Positions 33,640-45,013 are shown, numbered from the stretch's first letter. The stretch: 64,000 bases of DNA from Eledone cirrhosa (GCA_964016885.1 OZ024743.1:171360744-171424743), one strand, 5' to 3'. Notes: generated by a model not told the origin, from the letters alone. Made by a program: numbers and translations.

Positions 33640-35607
33640 ATCGTGTGGGAAACGGACAGTCGAAACGTCCCTTTGGCTGGTCATGGGTGTCTCCAAGATG
33701 ATGTCGGTGTATATCCTCATGGAAACCGACCCTCTGAAGTCTCCAACTGCGTTGGGAATTTTTCTTTTAAATGTTTATAATGTTCTATTTTAATTTCAAT
33801 AATGTTTATATTTTTCGGGAAAGTTCTTGGTGTTGGTGGGGTGTAGTAATTTTTGTCTGTAATGTCTGTGTGCTGCTTTATATGTTCTAAGAATTCTTTA
33901 TTTGCCATGTTTATGGCTGTGTAATGTTTTTTTGGGTGTGTGGGGTTGGGGTGGGGTGTGTGTGTGTGGGGGGGGGGGGGGGTCATTGCTGTTTTCTTGT
34001 TGCTGCTGTTGGGTATGTTTGTCTATGCTGGTGGTGTGGTGGACGTTGGTGGTGATGGTGGTGGCGTTGCTGTGAGTCGCCTTGCAGCCTTTACCCCTCT
34101 TTGTTTCCCTTCGCTTTCGGAGGGTGAAGCTAAGGGTTTTTTTTTTTTTTTTTTTTTGTGGCAGACAGTTTGCCACTTCACTCATGCCTCAGACTCTATG
34201 TCGGATTCCGTGGCGGCTGGGAGGGGCATGTGCTCCACGGCTGTTGGTGGTGGTAGTGGAGCCCTCTGCAGCGATTTTGTTGCTGGTGTAGTTACTGCAA
34301 ATGTAGCTACTGGCGTTGCCGCCATTGCTTCTGCTGTTTTAGTTGTCCGTGGTCTTGGTATGGTTGCCACAGACGTTGCCCTCCTACTCACCGTGGAAGG
34401 GTCTACTGCGTTTGTTTCCTGCCTGCTCTTGGTAGCAGCGGACCAGACATTGGAAGGAGGGGAGCCTACTTCTTCGCTATCTTCTGCGGGCAAAAGGCCC
34501 TGAGGTAACCCATTGACCCACAGAGATAGCATTTTGGGCGCTTTCCTTCCACACTTATAGTGAGTTGGAGTCCTTCCTCGAGGTCTATGATATCGGGGAT
34601 AGCCTCGATACACTCCTGGTCAGTTTGTATTAGCTTTCGAATGCCTATGCCTGACCAGTTCTCTCTCCCTAATTCCTCTACTTGCAGCATGGTCGTCCTG
34701 CCCTTGACTCCAGCAAAGATAGACACGGCCAGCCAAGGTATGGGCACGGCGGGTGGGACCTGGGTCACTTTGACCCTCACAATTTTTTGTCCACAGTAGA
34801 AGGGCACCAAAATTATCTCCTCACTCTCTAGGGTTACCAAAGAGTGAGACTTCACCTCCTGGGGGTGGAAAAAAATACGTCTACTGTGGCACATTTTTTT
34901 CCTCGGGTGATGTGGGCTTTGCGCGCCCAGACGCACCCAAGACCTTTTGGATATGATCCTCCGTGGCTCTCTCCACCCGATGTGATATTTTGTTTACAGT
35001 GCGGTAAGTTACCGTCCGTAACTGCTGGTCATTGAAAAAAATCGGGTGGAGGTGTCAGGGAGACTTAATTGGCATTTCTTGTCACCATGGCCCTTGCGAC
35101 TGCCATCTCCTCCTCTGTGACTAGCACTGTTTCAATATTTCGGGCCACACCTGCGAAAGAAGTGGCCCCTTTGTCAGCGGCACCACTATTGCTGACGCTA
35201 CTGGTCTTGCTGGTGGGACTGGTATTGATGTCATTGTTGTTGTTTTCGTTGGTACTGTTGTTGCTGTTATTGTGGCTGTTGTTGTTATTGTTGTTTTCAT
35301 TGATACTGTTCCCACTATTATTGTTGTTATTGTCATTGTTATTGTCTTACCGCTATTATTTTTGTTGTTGCTGTTGTTATTGATGGTGTTGTTGTTGGTC
35401 TTATTGTTGGTGTTGTTTGTGTTAGTAATATTTGGTAACTTTAAATCTGAAACAATATCATTAAAAAAGATATTGTTCCTCTTTTCCTTCGTAATATTTT
35501 CTTTTCTATTTACCTTCACCAGAACGCTGTCTTGTTGACATGTTGACAAAATCCCCTCTCTCTGTGTTGTCTGACAGCGCTCTCTCTCTCTTTCTTGTGT
35601 TATCCAT
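33640..35607 (-). pseudogene. E4 ORF1, broken
   Basis: Start ATG at 35607 (MDNTRKRERALS), 46 nt after the nearest 5'-UTR hairpin. The N-terminal third is Asn/Thr-rich (35549-35121). The middle frame 34936-34466 carries VPFYCGQKIVRVKVTQVPPA, GIGIRKLIQTDQECIEAIPD and the zinc knuckle as CYLCGSMGYLRAFC, in which the expected His is Tyr. Remaining C-terminal pieces lie at 34613-33717 in shifting frames. A homopolymer run near 34139-34157 and a G run near 33969-33982 contribute to the frame loss. Confidence 0.7.
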
Positions 35608-35652
35608 GTTGAAAGAAATGTCTTTTTTTTATTTTTGAAATAATTTTTACAT

Positions 35653-35761
35653 AATACGACACCCTGTAAAGGGGTGCCGTATTATTTACGAGTGAACCCC
35701 CTGTATTAGGTGGGTCACTTCTTCTAAACCTTTATCAAGTTTAAAACTTGAATAAAAGGTT
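35653..35761 (-). promoter_or_regulatory. E4 5'-UTR hairpin series
   Basis: AATACGACACCC/GGGTGCCGTATT (35653-35684) pairs over 12 positions with one wobble in the element-sense strand. AGTGAACCC/GGGTCACT pairs at 35691-35719 with one bulge. A longer imperfect hairpin (aaccttt...aaaggtt) lies at 35727-35761. Confidence 0.75.
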
Positions 35762-35827
35762 AAGAACGGTGAAATCGAGTTATACTGTTGAAAAAACTGG
35801 AGCCGATAAGAAGCGTGGCTTCACCTT

Positions 35828-35849
35828 CAATAATAATAATGATAATAAT
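35828..35849. repeat. TAA tract between E4 (5' end) and copy E (5' end)
   Basis: aataataataatgataataat. E4 (minus) starts to its left; the 5' UTR of copy E (plus) starts to its right. Confidence 0.9.
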
Positions 35850-36606
35850 GGATATGTACTGTTATAAATTCTCTCCCGTAAGTTTATGTTTTTTTCAATA
35901 TTTAAAACACTTGTGATATAATAATTTTTATTGTAAATGAGACATAAGACATCAGCCCTTATCTTCAAGAAATGAGATCACATAATATCTAGGAATATAA
36001 TTCAAATATTTAATTTTATGCTAAAAATGTTTATATAAAAAAAGAAAATGTCTAAAAGTGGAAGAAAACTCCCTCTTCGTTTACTCACTACAACAGCCAA
36101 ATAACGGCAATATCACTGCCACCACCACCACCAATCCCATCATAATAATAATTACTATTGTTGTATCTCTAAGCTCTCAAAATGTTTAGTTCAAATATTA
36201 TGGAGCTATGTCAACTTTTATAAGTAATAAGGCGAAAAACTAGAGCAAGAAAACAGACAAAAAGAAACACAATATCAAAAAAATTACATATTCAAAACAC
36301 TTGTGATATAATAATTTTTATTGCAAATGGAACTGAAGGCATCAGCCCTCACCTTCAAGTGAGATCACATAATATCTGGCAATATAACTAAAGTATTTAA
36401 TTTTATGTTAAAAAATTTTATATTAAAAAAAGAAAATGTCTACAAGTGGAAGAAAACCCCCTCTGCGTCTTCTAACTACAACAGCCAAATAACGGCAATA
36501 TCACCGCCGGCGCCACCACCGATCCCATAAGAATAATAATTATTGTAGTTGTATCTCTAAGCTCTCTCAAAATGTTTAGTTCAAACGATGTCAACTTGTA
36601 TAATAA

Positions 36607-36794
36607 TTGTTTCTACTTTTGGCACAAGGCCAGCAATTATTCCAGTGTATTACTGGTACTTTATTTTATCGACCTCGTAAGGATGAAAAGCAAAGTTAAC
36701 CTCGGCGGGATTTGAACTCAGAATGGCAAGGGCCGTAACTCTATGCGTCAAAGCATGGCGTCCGACCCGCTACCAATACTGCCAATCCACCGCC
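36607..36794 (-). repeat. Full-length tRNA-derived cephalopod SINE
   Basis: In minus-strand sense: GGCGGTGGATTGGCAGTATT with box A, GAGTTCAAATCCCGCCGAGG with box B, the body with ttttatcgac, and the tail GGCCTTGTGCCAAAAGTAGA then AACAATTATT. It is flanked by cttgtataat direct repeats (10 bp), a probable target duplication. It sits inside the second 5'-UTR monomer of copy E. Confidence 0.9.
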
Positions 36795-36803
36795 TTGTAT
36801 AAT

Positions 36804-36975
36804 GATTGTTTCTACTTTTGACACAAGGCCAGCAATTACCCAGTACATTACTGGTACTTTATTTTATCGACCCCGTAAGGATAAAAGGCAAAGTTAACCT
36901 CGGCGGGATTTGAACTCAGACCGTAAAGGGAGTAACTATGCTGGAAAGCATGGCGTCCGACTCTCTACCGATATG
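36804..36975 (-). repeat. Second SINE nested beside the first
   Basis: Same family and orientation, with body and tail intact and the tRNA head shortened (ends near accgatatgataag). The host 5'-UTR sequence resumes at aagtaacaagtcgaaaaact. Confidence 0.85.
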
Positions 36976-37310
36976 ATAAGTAACAAGTCGAAAAACTATA
37001 GAACATAACAGACAAAAACAAACGCAACATCAAAAGAAAAACAAAATCCAAAAGTTTTGAACGCAGCACCCCTACCCCCCTTGTTGCTATGACTACGAGC
37101 TTAGCGTAGCTAAAATCAAAAACAGCTCCAGCAGCAACAACAACACTAGTAACCGATGTTACTGGCCTTGAAAAACGAAAAAAGGAAAAAAACAGAAAAA
37201 GTCAGACATTCAAACATTACATTGACAAACACTACCACTACTACCACAGAAAAATGAAAATGAAAATGATAATGCTTTGTTGATGTTGATGGTGGTGATG
37301 CTGATGAAAA

Positions 37311-37805
37311 TGATTGTTTCTACTTTTGGGACAGGGCCAGTGATTGGCCCGCTGAATTGCTGGTGCTCTGTCTTGTTGATCCCGTAGAGTGAGGAGCGGT
37401 GTTGACCTCGGCGCGATTTGTGCTAGGACCATAAATGGCAGATTCTGATGATAATAATAATTGTATCTGCTTTTGGCACAGGGCCAGCGATTGACTTCGG
37501 CAGGATTTGTGCTCAGACCATAAGTTGTAGATGCTGATGATGATGTTAGTTGTTTCTGCTTTTGGCACAAGACCAGCAATTATCCCAGTGTATTTCTGGC
37601 TCTCTGTTTTATCAACTCCGTAAGATAATAATAATTATTTCTATTTTTTTTGGCACAAGGCCAGCAATTATCCCACTGCATTACTGGTACTTTATTTTAT
37701 CGACCCCGTAAGGATGAAAGGCAAGTTAACTTCGACAGGATCTGAACTCAAATCATAAAGGGCCATAACTCTATTCTGAAAAGCGTGGCGTCCGACCATC
37801 GACTT
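37311..37805 (-). repeat. Four head-to-tail SINE pieces in series
   Basis: Four copies of the SINE tail (tttctacttttggca-type motif on the plus strand) start at about 37315, 37457, 37550 and 37634. Each is preceded by TAA/TGA-rich sequence and followed by a progressively truncated body. All are in the same orientation. The third and fourth are least diverged. The pattern suggests serial insertion of one SINE into the TAA tail of another. Confidence 0.75.
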
Positions 37806-37981
37806 ATAAACAGGATTCACATTAGGAAAACATTAAAAACAGCACAAAAATTAATGATAGATAAATGTCACATAAATTGCCTTGAAATTTAATTTTTTCG
37901 TTTTTTCAACGTGGTGGTGTCACGCTAAACACTGGTGGTGGTGCAACCATAAATTCACTAATCCTCGATATGAGTGTTTAA

Positions 37982-40900
37982 ATGTCGAACCTAAACAGTT
38001 CGAATAAGGGTGAAAAGGAGGCTGGAACGTCACGTGAAAGACTCTCACCCTGCAAGTGCTCCCTGGCGCAGCAACAGGGTCCTGGCTGTCATCCAAAGGG
38101 TGTTGGAGGAAGAAGGAATGGGACAAGAACCAACTGGACGAAAGAATTGATTAGAACTTTCATGAAATGATACCTGACGAGTAACCCCATGGAAAAAGGC
38201 TATAGGAAACGGATGCATAACATCTGGAACGAGATTGGTCTTTTTAAATTAGGTGAACAAAAATTGGCCGGTCAGGCTCGTGTAATAAGAACTAATGGAT
38301 GGATAAGCGAGTTCGAACTGGAGGAACTGAGCAGAGAGATTGATTTGGAAATGGAGAGTGGTGTATATCAGACAAATGAGCCAGTGAGAAATGAAGGTGA
38401 AGAGGTTGACAGACTTAAGGAAGCAACCGAAGCAGACAAAGATCTGAATGCTAAAATAAATAACATCTGGAACAAAGATACGGCCATTGAAGAAATGAAT
38501 GCTGACGGGTTAGGGCAAGATTTTGTTGATATTCTGAACTTAGTGGTAGATGAAATTAACAATGATAGTGGAAAACCTATGAACCCAAGATTTGTAGAAA
38601 AAGTTAAAAGAAACAACAGATAAGGTAAACGAGGTCATCCCATACGTTGAGGCGAGGAACCTTCACCAATGCACCAATATCCTCAGAGCAACCGTAAATG
38701 TGGTGGAAAAATTATTTGTTATAAAAACGAGAGGAAACAACAATCAAGAAAGATCAGAACCTTGGTGGAAGAAACGACTGAATGGTCAAATCAAGGAAAT
38801 GAGAAAATAAATTGGAAAGCTTGAGTCTTTATTCAACAGGTCATTACAAAACATAGACACTAAAGATAGATTGAAAATAAAATACAAAACTAGGGGAAAA
38901 GAACTAAATGTTATCATAGAGGAACTGAAGCAACGCATAGCAACAAAAAGTGCAAAATTAGGCGGTATGAGAACAGAGTTAGTCAGTATAGACAGAACCA
39001 CATGTTTGACAACAGCCAGAAGATGTTGTTTGAACAACTTGAAGGGAAAGAAAGAGGCAAATACGTGATCCCTGAGGCTGAACAGACTAAGACATTTTGG
39101 AAAGGAATATGGGAGCAGGATGTTGAACATAATAGTTAGGAAGTGTGGATTGAGACATTTAAAAAGATTAGTGTACAAGGACACCAACAACCTGATCTGA
39201 GTATCACAGCTGAAACTCTTAAAGGTAAAAAAACTAACCAACTGGAAATCACCAGGCGCAGATGGTGTGCAAGGATATTGGATGAAAAATAAAACATCCT
39301 CCAACCAAAACTGACTGCTTGATGTCGGGTGAGGTACCAGAGTGGTTGACAAAAGGTACCACAGTTCTGATAATAAAAGACTGAATTAAGGTTATTGATG
39401 TGACCAACTATAGACCTATCACATGTCTGTCAGTAATGTGGAAACTGTTAACAAGCATTGTATCTGAGGAAATCTACCATCACCTCCACATAAACAACCG
39501 GACGAATAGAAAGGATGCCGAAAGAAGCCCCGTGGTACAAAGGGCCAGTTACTTATTGATAAGATGGTAATGAGGAATTACAGGAGGAGACACACTGGTC
39601 TTGCCATGGCATTGATAGATTACAAGAAGGCATTCGACATGGTACCTCATTCTTGGATAACCAAAAGCCTAGAGATCTTCATATTGCGAAAAGTGAGAGC
39701 AGGATACACATTGGGAAAAGGAGAGCTTACCATCAACCACCTCCTCTTCATCGACGACCTTAAACTCTTTGGGAAGAGTGAGAAGGAGTTGGATGTACTT
39801 GTTAAAACTGTCCGTATTTTCAGCAATGATATATGTATGGGATTTGGTGTTAATAAGTGTGGAGTCCTAATGATGGGGAGGGGTAAATTGAACAGAAGCA
39901 ACGGAATCCAGGTACCAACAGGTGAGATGATAAAGGAAATTGACACTGAAGAGGGATGCAAATATTTAGGTGTTCTGGAGGCAGATGACACCAAGAACAA
40001 TAAAACGAAGGAATTGATTATATCTGAGTACATAAGGAGAGTAAAGAACATACTAAAATCACATCTAAATAGTAGGATTGTCATAAACGCATTAAATGCC
40101 CGAGCTGTGTCTATTATTAGGTACAGTAGGGCGGTGAATTGGCAGTATCGGTAGAGGGTCTGAGACCATGCTTTCAAGCTTCGTTAAATCCCATTACGGT
40201 CTGAGTTCAAAACCCGTCGAGGTTAACTTTGCCTTTCATCCTTACGGGGTTGATAAAATAAAGTACCAGTAATGTACTGGGTAATTGCTAGCCTTGTGCC
40301 AAAAGTAGAAACAATTATTAGGTACAGTGCGGGAATTCTCAAATGAAATGTTACTGAACAAAAAGAAATGGATAGAAAGACTAGAAAGCTAATGACTACC
40401 AACAGCATGTTCCAGAAGAGGAGTGATGTTGATAGACTCTACTTAAGGAGATCTGAAGGTGGAAGAGGTCTAATCGGCATAGAGGACTGTGTTCAGATGA
40501 ACGAAAACCATCTGCACAAATATGTATCTGACAGTAGGGAGCCAATGCTCCAGGTTTTACTGAAGGAGAAGACCAGGGGATGTCCAACGAGGAAATAACA
40601 ACAAGGAGGAAGCGCAACCTTCATGAAAAAACCCTTCATAGCACCTTCTTTAAGAAAACGGAATTCAGAGATCCACAGACATGGAACTAGTTAAAAAGAG
40701 GAGATCTTAAAAAAGCTACAGAAGGAATGGTAATGGCTGCACAAGAGCAAGCCCTCAGAACAACGTGGGTGAAACACCATATTGACAAGGAGGAGTCTAG
40801 CTCACTGTGTAGGATCTGTGGAGTGAGAGAGAGAGAGGAGATTGTGGCTCACATTGTATGCGAGTGTAAATACCTAGCCCAGACTTATTATTAATGCTGA

Positions 40901-41344
40901 AGACAAGATATAATAGGAAAGGTGTTTCACAGGTATCTATGCAAACTAAATAATTTACCACATTCTGAGAAGTGGTATGAGCATAAGCCAGAGTCGGTGA
41001 TAGAAAACGATCAAGTGAAGGTCCTATGGGATTTCAGGATACAGACGGACAAGACATTAGAACACAATAGGACTGACCTGATGCCTGATTGCAGATATAA
41101 TTTACACCTTTGACACGAGAGTGCAAGAAAAGGAGAAGGAGAAAATTAACCGATACCAGGATTTAAAGTGGGAGTTAAAAAGGATTTGGAACTGCCTAGA
41201 AATCAAGGTCGTCCCGATTGTCATAGGAGCATCAAAGAGTTGTCAATGATGGTTAAAGAAGATTAGTCCCACCCCGTTTTTTGGAACACTTCAAAAGGCG
41301 TGCTTGCTGGGAAGAGCAAAAATCCTCCGATACGTCCTGAATAT
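37982..41344 (+). pseudogene. Copy E: R4/Dong-like polyprotein, many breaks
   Basis: The start MSNLNSSNKGEKEAG matches copy A. Recognisable pieces follow in order: N-terminal domain (37982-38623), basic region, RT with NYRPITCLSVMWKLL near 39410, DYKKAFDMVPHSWITKS near 39620, a deletion of roughly 225 bp after IFI at 39677, catalytic HLLFIDDLKLFG near 39750, thumb motif EGCKYLGVLEADD, then a SINE at 40140. After it come RRSEGGRGLIGIEDC, CRICGVREREEIVAHIVCEC near 40810 and the end RAKILRYVLNI. Stops and frameshifts are frequent. It is older than copy C. Confidence 0.8.
40137..40315 (+). repeat. SINE inserted in copy E with 15-bp target duplication
   Basis: Sense-strand SINE: gggcggtgaattggcagtat head, box-B-like gagttcaaaacccgtcgagg, body, and tail gccttgtgccaaaagtagaa. 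The flanks repeat attattaggtacagt on both sides (about 40114-40128 and 40316-40330), which is also the uninterrupted sequence in copies A and C. This is a clean insertion. Confidence 0.9.
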
Positions 41345-41433
41345 CTGAGGCTGCAGGTAACTGCTTGATATTCATTTGAACAAACTTTCCAGTTAAATAA
41401 CATCAATGACTGAGACTCAAAGAATGATAATAA

Positions 41434-41788
41434 TGAAAAATTGAGCAAGTATAAAGACCTGGAGATAGAGATTGGAAAAATTTGGAAGATGAGAATTAAA
41501 ATAATACCAGTGACTGTAGGGGCTCTCGGAATGATACCTAAGGGGTCTAATAATTACTTTTCCCAAATCCCAGGAAAGCCGCGTATAGAAGAAATACAAA
41601 AGATAGTACTAATAGGAACTGCCCATATACTAAGGAAGATTCTGTCAATATAAGTACATCACTAAAGATGCATCTGTGCGTATGTGTGTTCTTTCTTGAA
41701 CATGGTGGATCTTGTTTTCTCTTGAGGTCACTGATTGTGACTTGGTGATAACTCGTATGAACATAAAGCAAAATAAATGAAAAAATAC
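41434..41788 (+). pseudogene. F2: 3' fragment of a second R4/Dong-like family
   Basis: The frame LSKYKDLEIEIGKIWKMRIK ... IVLIGTAHILRKILSI corresponds to the C-terminus of copy G (44120-44305) and, more distantly, to that of copy C. A 3' UTR follows (ttctttcttgaacatggtgg, aggtcactgattgtgactt, aaatgaaaaaatac). It begins directly at a gataataatg tract that ends copy E, again a TAA-linked junction. Confidence 0.75.
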
Positions 41789-41798
41789 TAATAATGAT

Positions 41799-42049
41799 GT
41801 TTCCTTTATTAACCACGAGGGTTGACATAAAGTATAACATTAAGGACAGCAAAGGACGATACAGGATAGTACAAATGGGCATATCTGTGTGTAAAGAAAA
41901 AAACAAAGAAAATGACAAAAATGAAGCAAATAGAAAATTACCCAATAGAGAGGAGACTTCCGAGGGATACTCGTGGAGAAAGCCCATTAAAAAAGCCACG
42001 ATGACCCTGACCAGCAGGGCCAAGCGCCCGCTCTCAGTTTTCCCACTCC
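41799..42049 (-). mobile_element. E6: 250-bp 3' stub of a Tx1-like LINE
   Basis: Minus-strand 3' UTR matching E3 and E4 (cctttattaaccacgagggt at its 3' edge; agcgcccgctctcagttttc shared with E4 near 30388). It is severely 5' truncated. The TAATAATGATG tract at 41789-41799 adjoins its 3' end, and F2 3'-UTR sequence lies on both sides. Confidence 0.8.
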
Positions 42050-42087
42050 AATATAAGTACATCACAAGTCTAAACACCTAAAGATAC

Positions 42088-42123
<36 letters not shown>

Positions 42124-42238
42124 ATGTGTGTGTGTTCTTTCTTGAACATGGCGGACCTTGTTGTCTCTTGAGGTCACTGGTTGTGGCTTGGTGATAAGTC
42201 GTATGAACATAAAGCAAGATAAATGAAAAAAAAAAAAT
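42050..42238 (+). repeat. Second copy of the F2 3' UTR
   Basis: Repeats 41649-41788 (aatataagtacatcac, ttctttcttgaacatgg, ataaagcaagataaatgaaa) with a GT-rich insertion near 42085-42135, and ends in a run of A. A third copy lies at 44300-44455. Confidence 0.8.
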
Positions 42239-44460
42239 AGAAGACGCACGTGGTGGATAGATTGTTATGGATTCGCTCCCGTAAGTTTTTAGTTTTTTTA
42301 CATATTTAAAACAACTGTAATATAATAATTCTTATTGCAAATGGGATATAACGCACCAACCTTTAACTCTCAGGAAGTGAGATCCCATAATACCCTGGCA
42401 TATGGCTCAAATATCTAATTTTGTATTATAAATTTTATATTAAAAAAAGAAAACGGTTACAAATGGAAGAAAACCCCTCATTGTACACTAAATACAACCG
42501 CCAAATAACGGCAATTTCACCACCACCACCACCACCACCACCACCACCACCAACCACCAATCCCAACATAATAATAATTATTATTATTGTATCTCAAGTT
42601 TTCTCAAAATGTTTAGTTCAAATATTAAGGAAAGATGTCAACATATATATTAAACATAGGTAACAAAGCTACTGAACAGATCAAAGGAAAAAAAATAACT
42701 AACAAAAATATTGATCGAACAAACACAACACTACATTGTAATGGCTACAAAATTTAGACAAACCAACAGCAACAACAACGCCACCACTGCAGTACCACTA
42801 CCCCATCACCACCGCCAACACTACTCCATTGCCGCCACCACTCCATCATTGCTACCACCCCTATTCCTATTTGCAAAAGATGATGAGCAAGGGCTATTAG
42901 CCACTGTGAAGCAGTTCAGTGATGCTATTAAAATGGAGTTTGGACTAGATAAATGCGCCAAAGCTACGTTCACTAGAGGAAAGCTGCTGTGAAATTCAAA
43001 CATTAATCTTGATTGGGGGAATGTGATAAGAGAATTTTATCAAGAGGAAACTTACAAATATCTAGGTGTTTGTGAAGGAGACGGAATCAAGCATTTGACA
43101 ATGAGGGAAAGGATAAGGAAGGAATGTTACCGCAGATTAAGAGCATTCTTAAGAACGGAGTTGAATGCCAGGAATAGGATCTATGTCATAAACACACTTG
43201 CCATACTAGTAGTAACTTGCAGTTTCAATGTCATCATAGGCTCGATACAAAAATTAGAAAATTCTTAACCATGCACAGAATGCATCACCCTAAGGCAGAT
43301 ACAGATGGAATATATCTCCTTAGGAAAGAAGGAGGACGTGGGTTAATCCAGTTAGATATTGCGTTGAAAACTGCAACAATTAGAATATGTACATATCTAA
43401 GGGAATCACATGATTGAATGATCAAACTCGTTTTGAAACACGAAAGCATCAAAAGATCATACTCCATTACAAAAGATTACAAAGATACAGTAATGAACTT
43501 CAAATTTCAGAAGTTCTCTTTACTGCTGAAATGAAAAACACAGAAAAACAAAGCAGGTAAAAGAAACTGCAAAGAAAGAACAGCTACAGAAACTGGCTAA
43601 GAAATGGCAAAAAAATCCTCTGTATGGAAAATACTCCAAAAGAGCTAACAATCCTGATGTTGACAAAACTTTAACCCATCAGTGGTTGGCATCCTCTGGA
43701 CTGAAATCGAAGACTGAAGGACTGATTATATCAGCACAAGATCAGTGGCTGCCAACAAAAGATTATCAAGCCAACATCATAAAAAATGGATGTAACCCAT
43801 TGTGCCGTGTATGTAAAAAAAATCAGAGACAATTGATCATATAATTTCAATGTGCAGCCCTATAGCTGCACAATATATACATTGGGTAATGTGTAAGCAT
43901 TTTGACCTGCCCCATCAAAAGAATTGGTGGGAGCATCAACCACCTCCCGTACTTGAAAAATGTCACATCTCAATTTTGTGGAACTTTAGCATCCAAACAG
44001 ACCGACAAATAAATGCAAATAGACCTGATATAATACTGAAGGACTTTAAAATTAGGGTATGCCTGCTAATTGATATATCTGTTCCAATAGACAAGAATGT
44101 ATCTATAAAAACATTTGAAAAATTGAGCAAGTATAAAGACCTGGGGATAGAGATTGGAAAAATGATTGTAGGTGCTCTAGGAATGATACCTAAGGGGTCT
44201 AATGATTACTTATCCCAAAATCTCAGGAAAGCCACGTATAGAAGAAAGGCAAAATATAGTACTAATGGGAACTGCCCATATACTAAGGAAGATTCTGTCA
44301 ATATAACTACATCACAACTCTAAATACCTAAAGATACAGGCGTGTGTATGTGTGTTCTTTCTTGAACATGGTGGACCTGGTTGTCTCTTGAGGTCACTGG
44401 TTGCGACTTGGTGATAACTCGTATGAACATAAAGCAAGATAAATGAAAAAAAATATAATG
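42239..44460 (+). mobile_element. Copy G: internally deleted F2 R4/Dong-like LINE
   Basis: It starts with a 5' UTR homologous to those of copies A and E (gcacgtggtggatagattgt, ctcccgtaagtttttag, ccaaataacggcaatttcac) up to about 42860. It then jumps to the part of the RT just after the catalytic aspartates (FAKDDEQGLLATVKQFSDAI). The 3' part runs to an F2 3' UTR at 44305-44455. The N-terminal domain, fingers and catalytic motif are absent. Confidence 0.75.
42870..44305 (+). pseudogene. Copy G: RT thumb and nuclease remnants
   Basis: Pieces: FAKDDEQGLLATVKQFSDAI and FGLDKCAKATFTRGKLL (to 42990), EETYKYLGVCEGDGIKHLTM (43045), LDTKIRKFLTMHRMHHPKAD and RKEGGRGLIQLDIALKTATI (43225-43390), then WWEHQPPPVLEKCHI, ILWNFSIQTDRQINANRPDI and RVCLLIDISVPIDKNVSI (43850-44110). 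The RPD...LLIDIS spacing fits the restriction-like nuclease of copy C. Stops and a small deletion near 43215 disable it. Protein similarity to copy C is clearly lower than the similarity of their 5' UTRs. Confidence 0.75.
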
Positions 44461-44635
44461 ATATACATATATTAACTTGACACCTGTGTAATCTTTTACA
44501 GATAAGAATACAACCGGCATTACTTGAAAGATGTCGAGAATCGGCCAGCTAATATATGACAATAATAAAGTTACAATAAAGTCACCGCGGTAGATTAGAG
44601 AAATAATTGAATAGGTTGAAAGATCAAGTCTCATA

Positions 44636-45013
44636 TTAGTCAGGATTATACTGAGAAACAATTTTCAGTTGTTTGTGTCTGCAATTAAAAATGTCTTCCT
44701 GTCTAGTATTTACTAATTTTGTGCCAGTTATTATATAATAAATCTCAAGTGTACAAATATGACATACACATGTATGCTGTTGATACTGACCGGCAAATCC
44801 CAGGATAGACGACGAAATTTCGTACTTTTGTGTGGCTTCTTTTAATTCCCAATTTTTATCAGCTAAAACAGTTGAGTTTCTAAGTTTAGGTTTCTTAAAC
44901 TTGTGTATGTGTACATACCATATTTTATTGAAAAGGTTGGATGTAACCCCAATATATCTGAATTTTTGGTTGTTCACTTTAATCTCATACTGGTATACAA
45001 TATTATCATACAA
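44636..45013 (-). pseudogene. Penelope-like GIY-YIG endonuclease fragment (125 aa open)
   Basis: The minus frame MYDNIVYQYEIKVNNQKF then RYIGVTSNLFNKIWYVHIHK shows the YIG half of a GIY-YIG nuclease, followed by WELKEATQKYEISSSILGFA and a Cys/His cluster CVCHICTLEIYYIIT ... CRHKQLK typical of PLE endonucleases. GIY-YIG nucleases nick the target DNA for PLE insertion. The Arg usually found a few residues after YIG is not obvious (KIWYVHIH), so activity is doubtful. No RT is linked to it. Some octopus PLE relatives place this domain at the C-terminus, but the fragment alone cannot show its position. Confidence 0.75.

Larger units (their letters stand above)
30155..35827 (-). mobile_element. E4: Tx1/L1-like LINE, full span (5.7 kb), decayed
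   Basis: Lies between TAA tracts at 30103-30154 and 35828-35849. It holds a 5' UTR with hairpins, ORF1 (35607 to about 33640), ORF2 (33594 to 30474) and a 3' UTR ending in AGCCCTTGTAGCCAATAAAG. Many frameshifts and a deletion of roughly 190 bp in ORF2 near 30990 show that it is old. Confidence 0.85.
35850..41423 (+). mobile_element. Copy E: R4/Dong-like LINE with duplicated 5' UTR and nested SINEs
   Basis: Two tandem 5'-UTR monomers (about 35850-36288 and 36289-37230, the second interrupted by two SINEs) share ttcaaaacacttgtgatata, aaatgtctaaaag-type and ccaaataacggcaatatcac blocks. A cluster of SINE pieces (37311-37805) follows, then the decayed coding region and the family 3' UTR (gactgagactcaaagaatga) at 41423. 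Confidence 0.8.
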
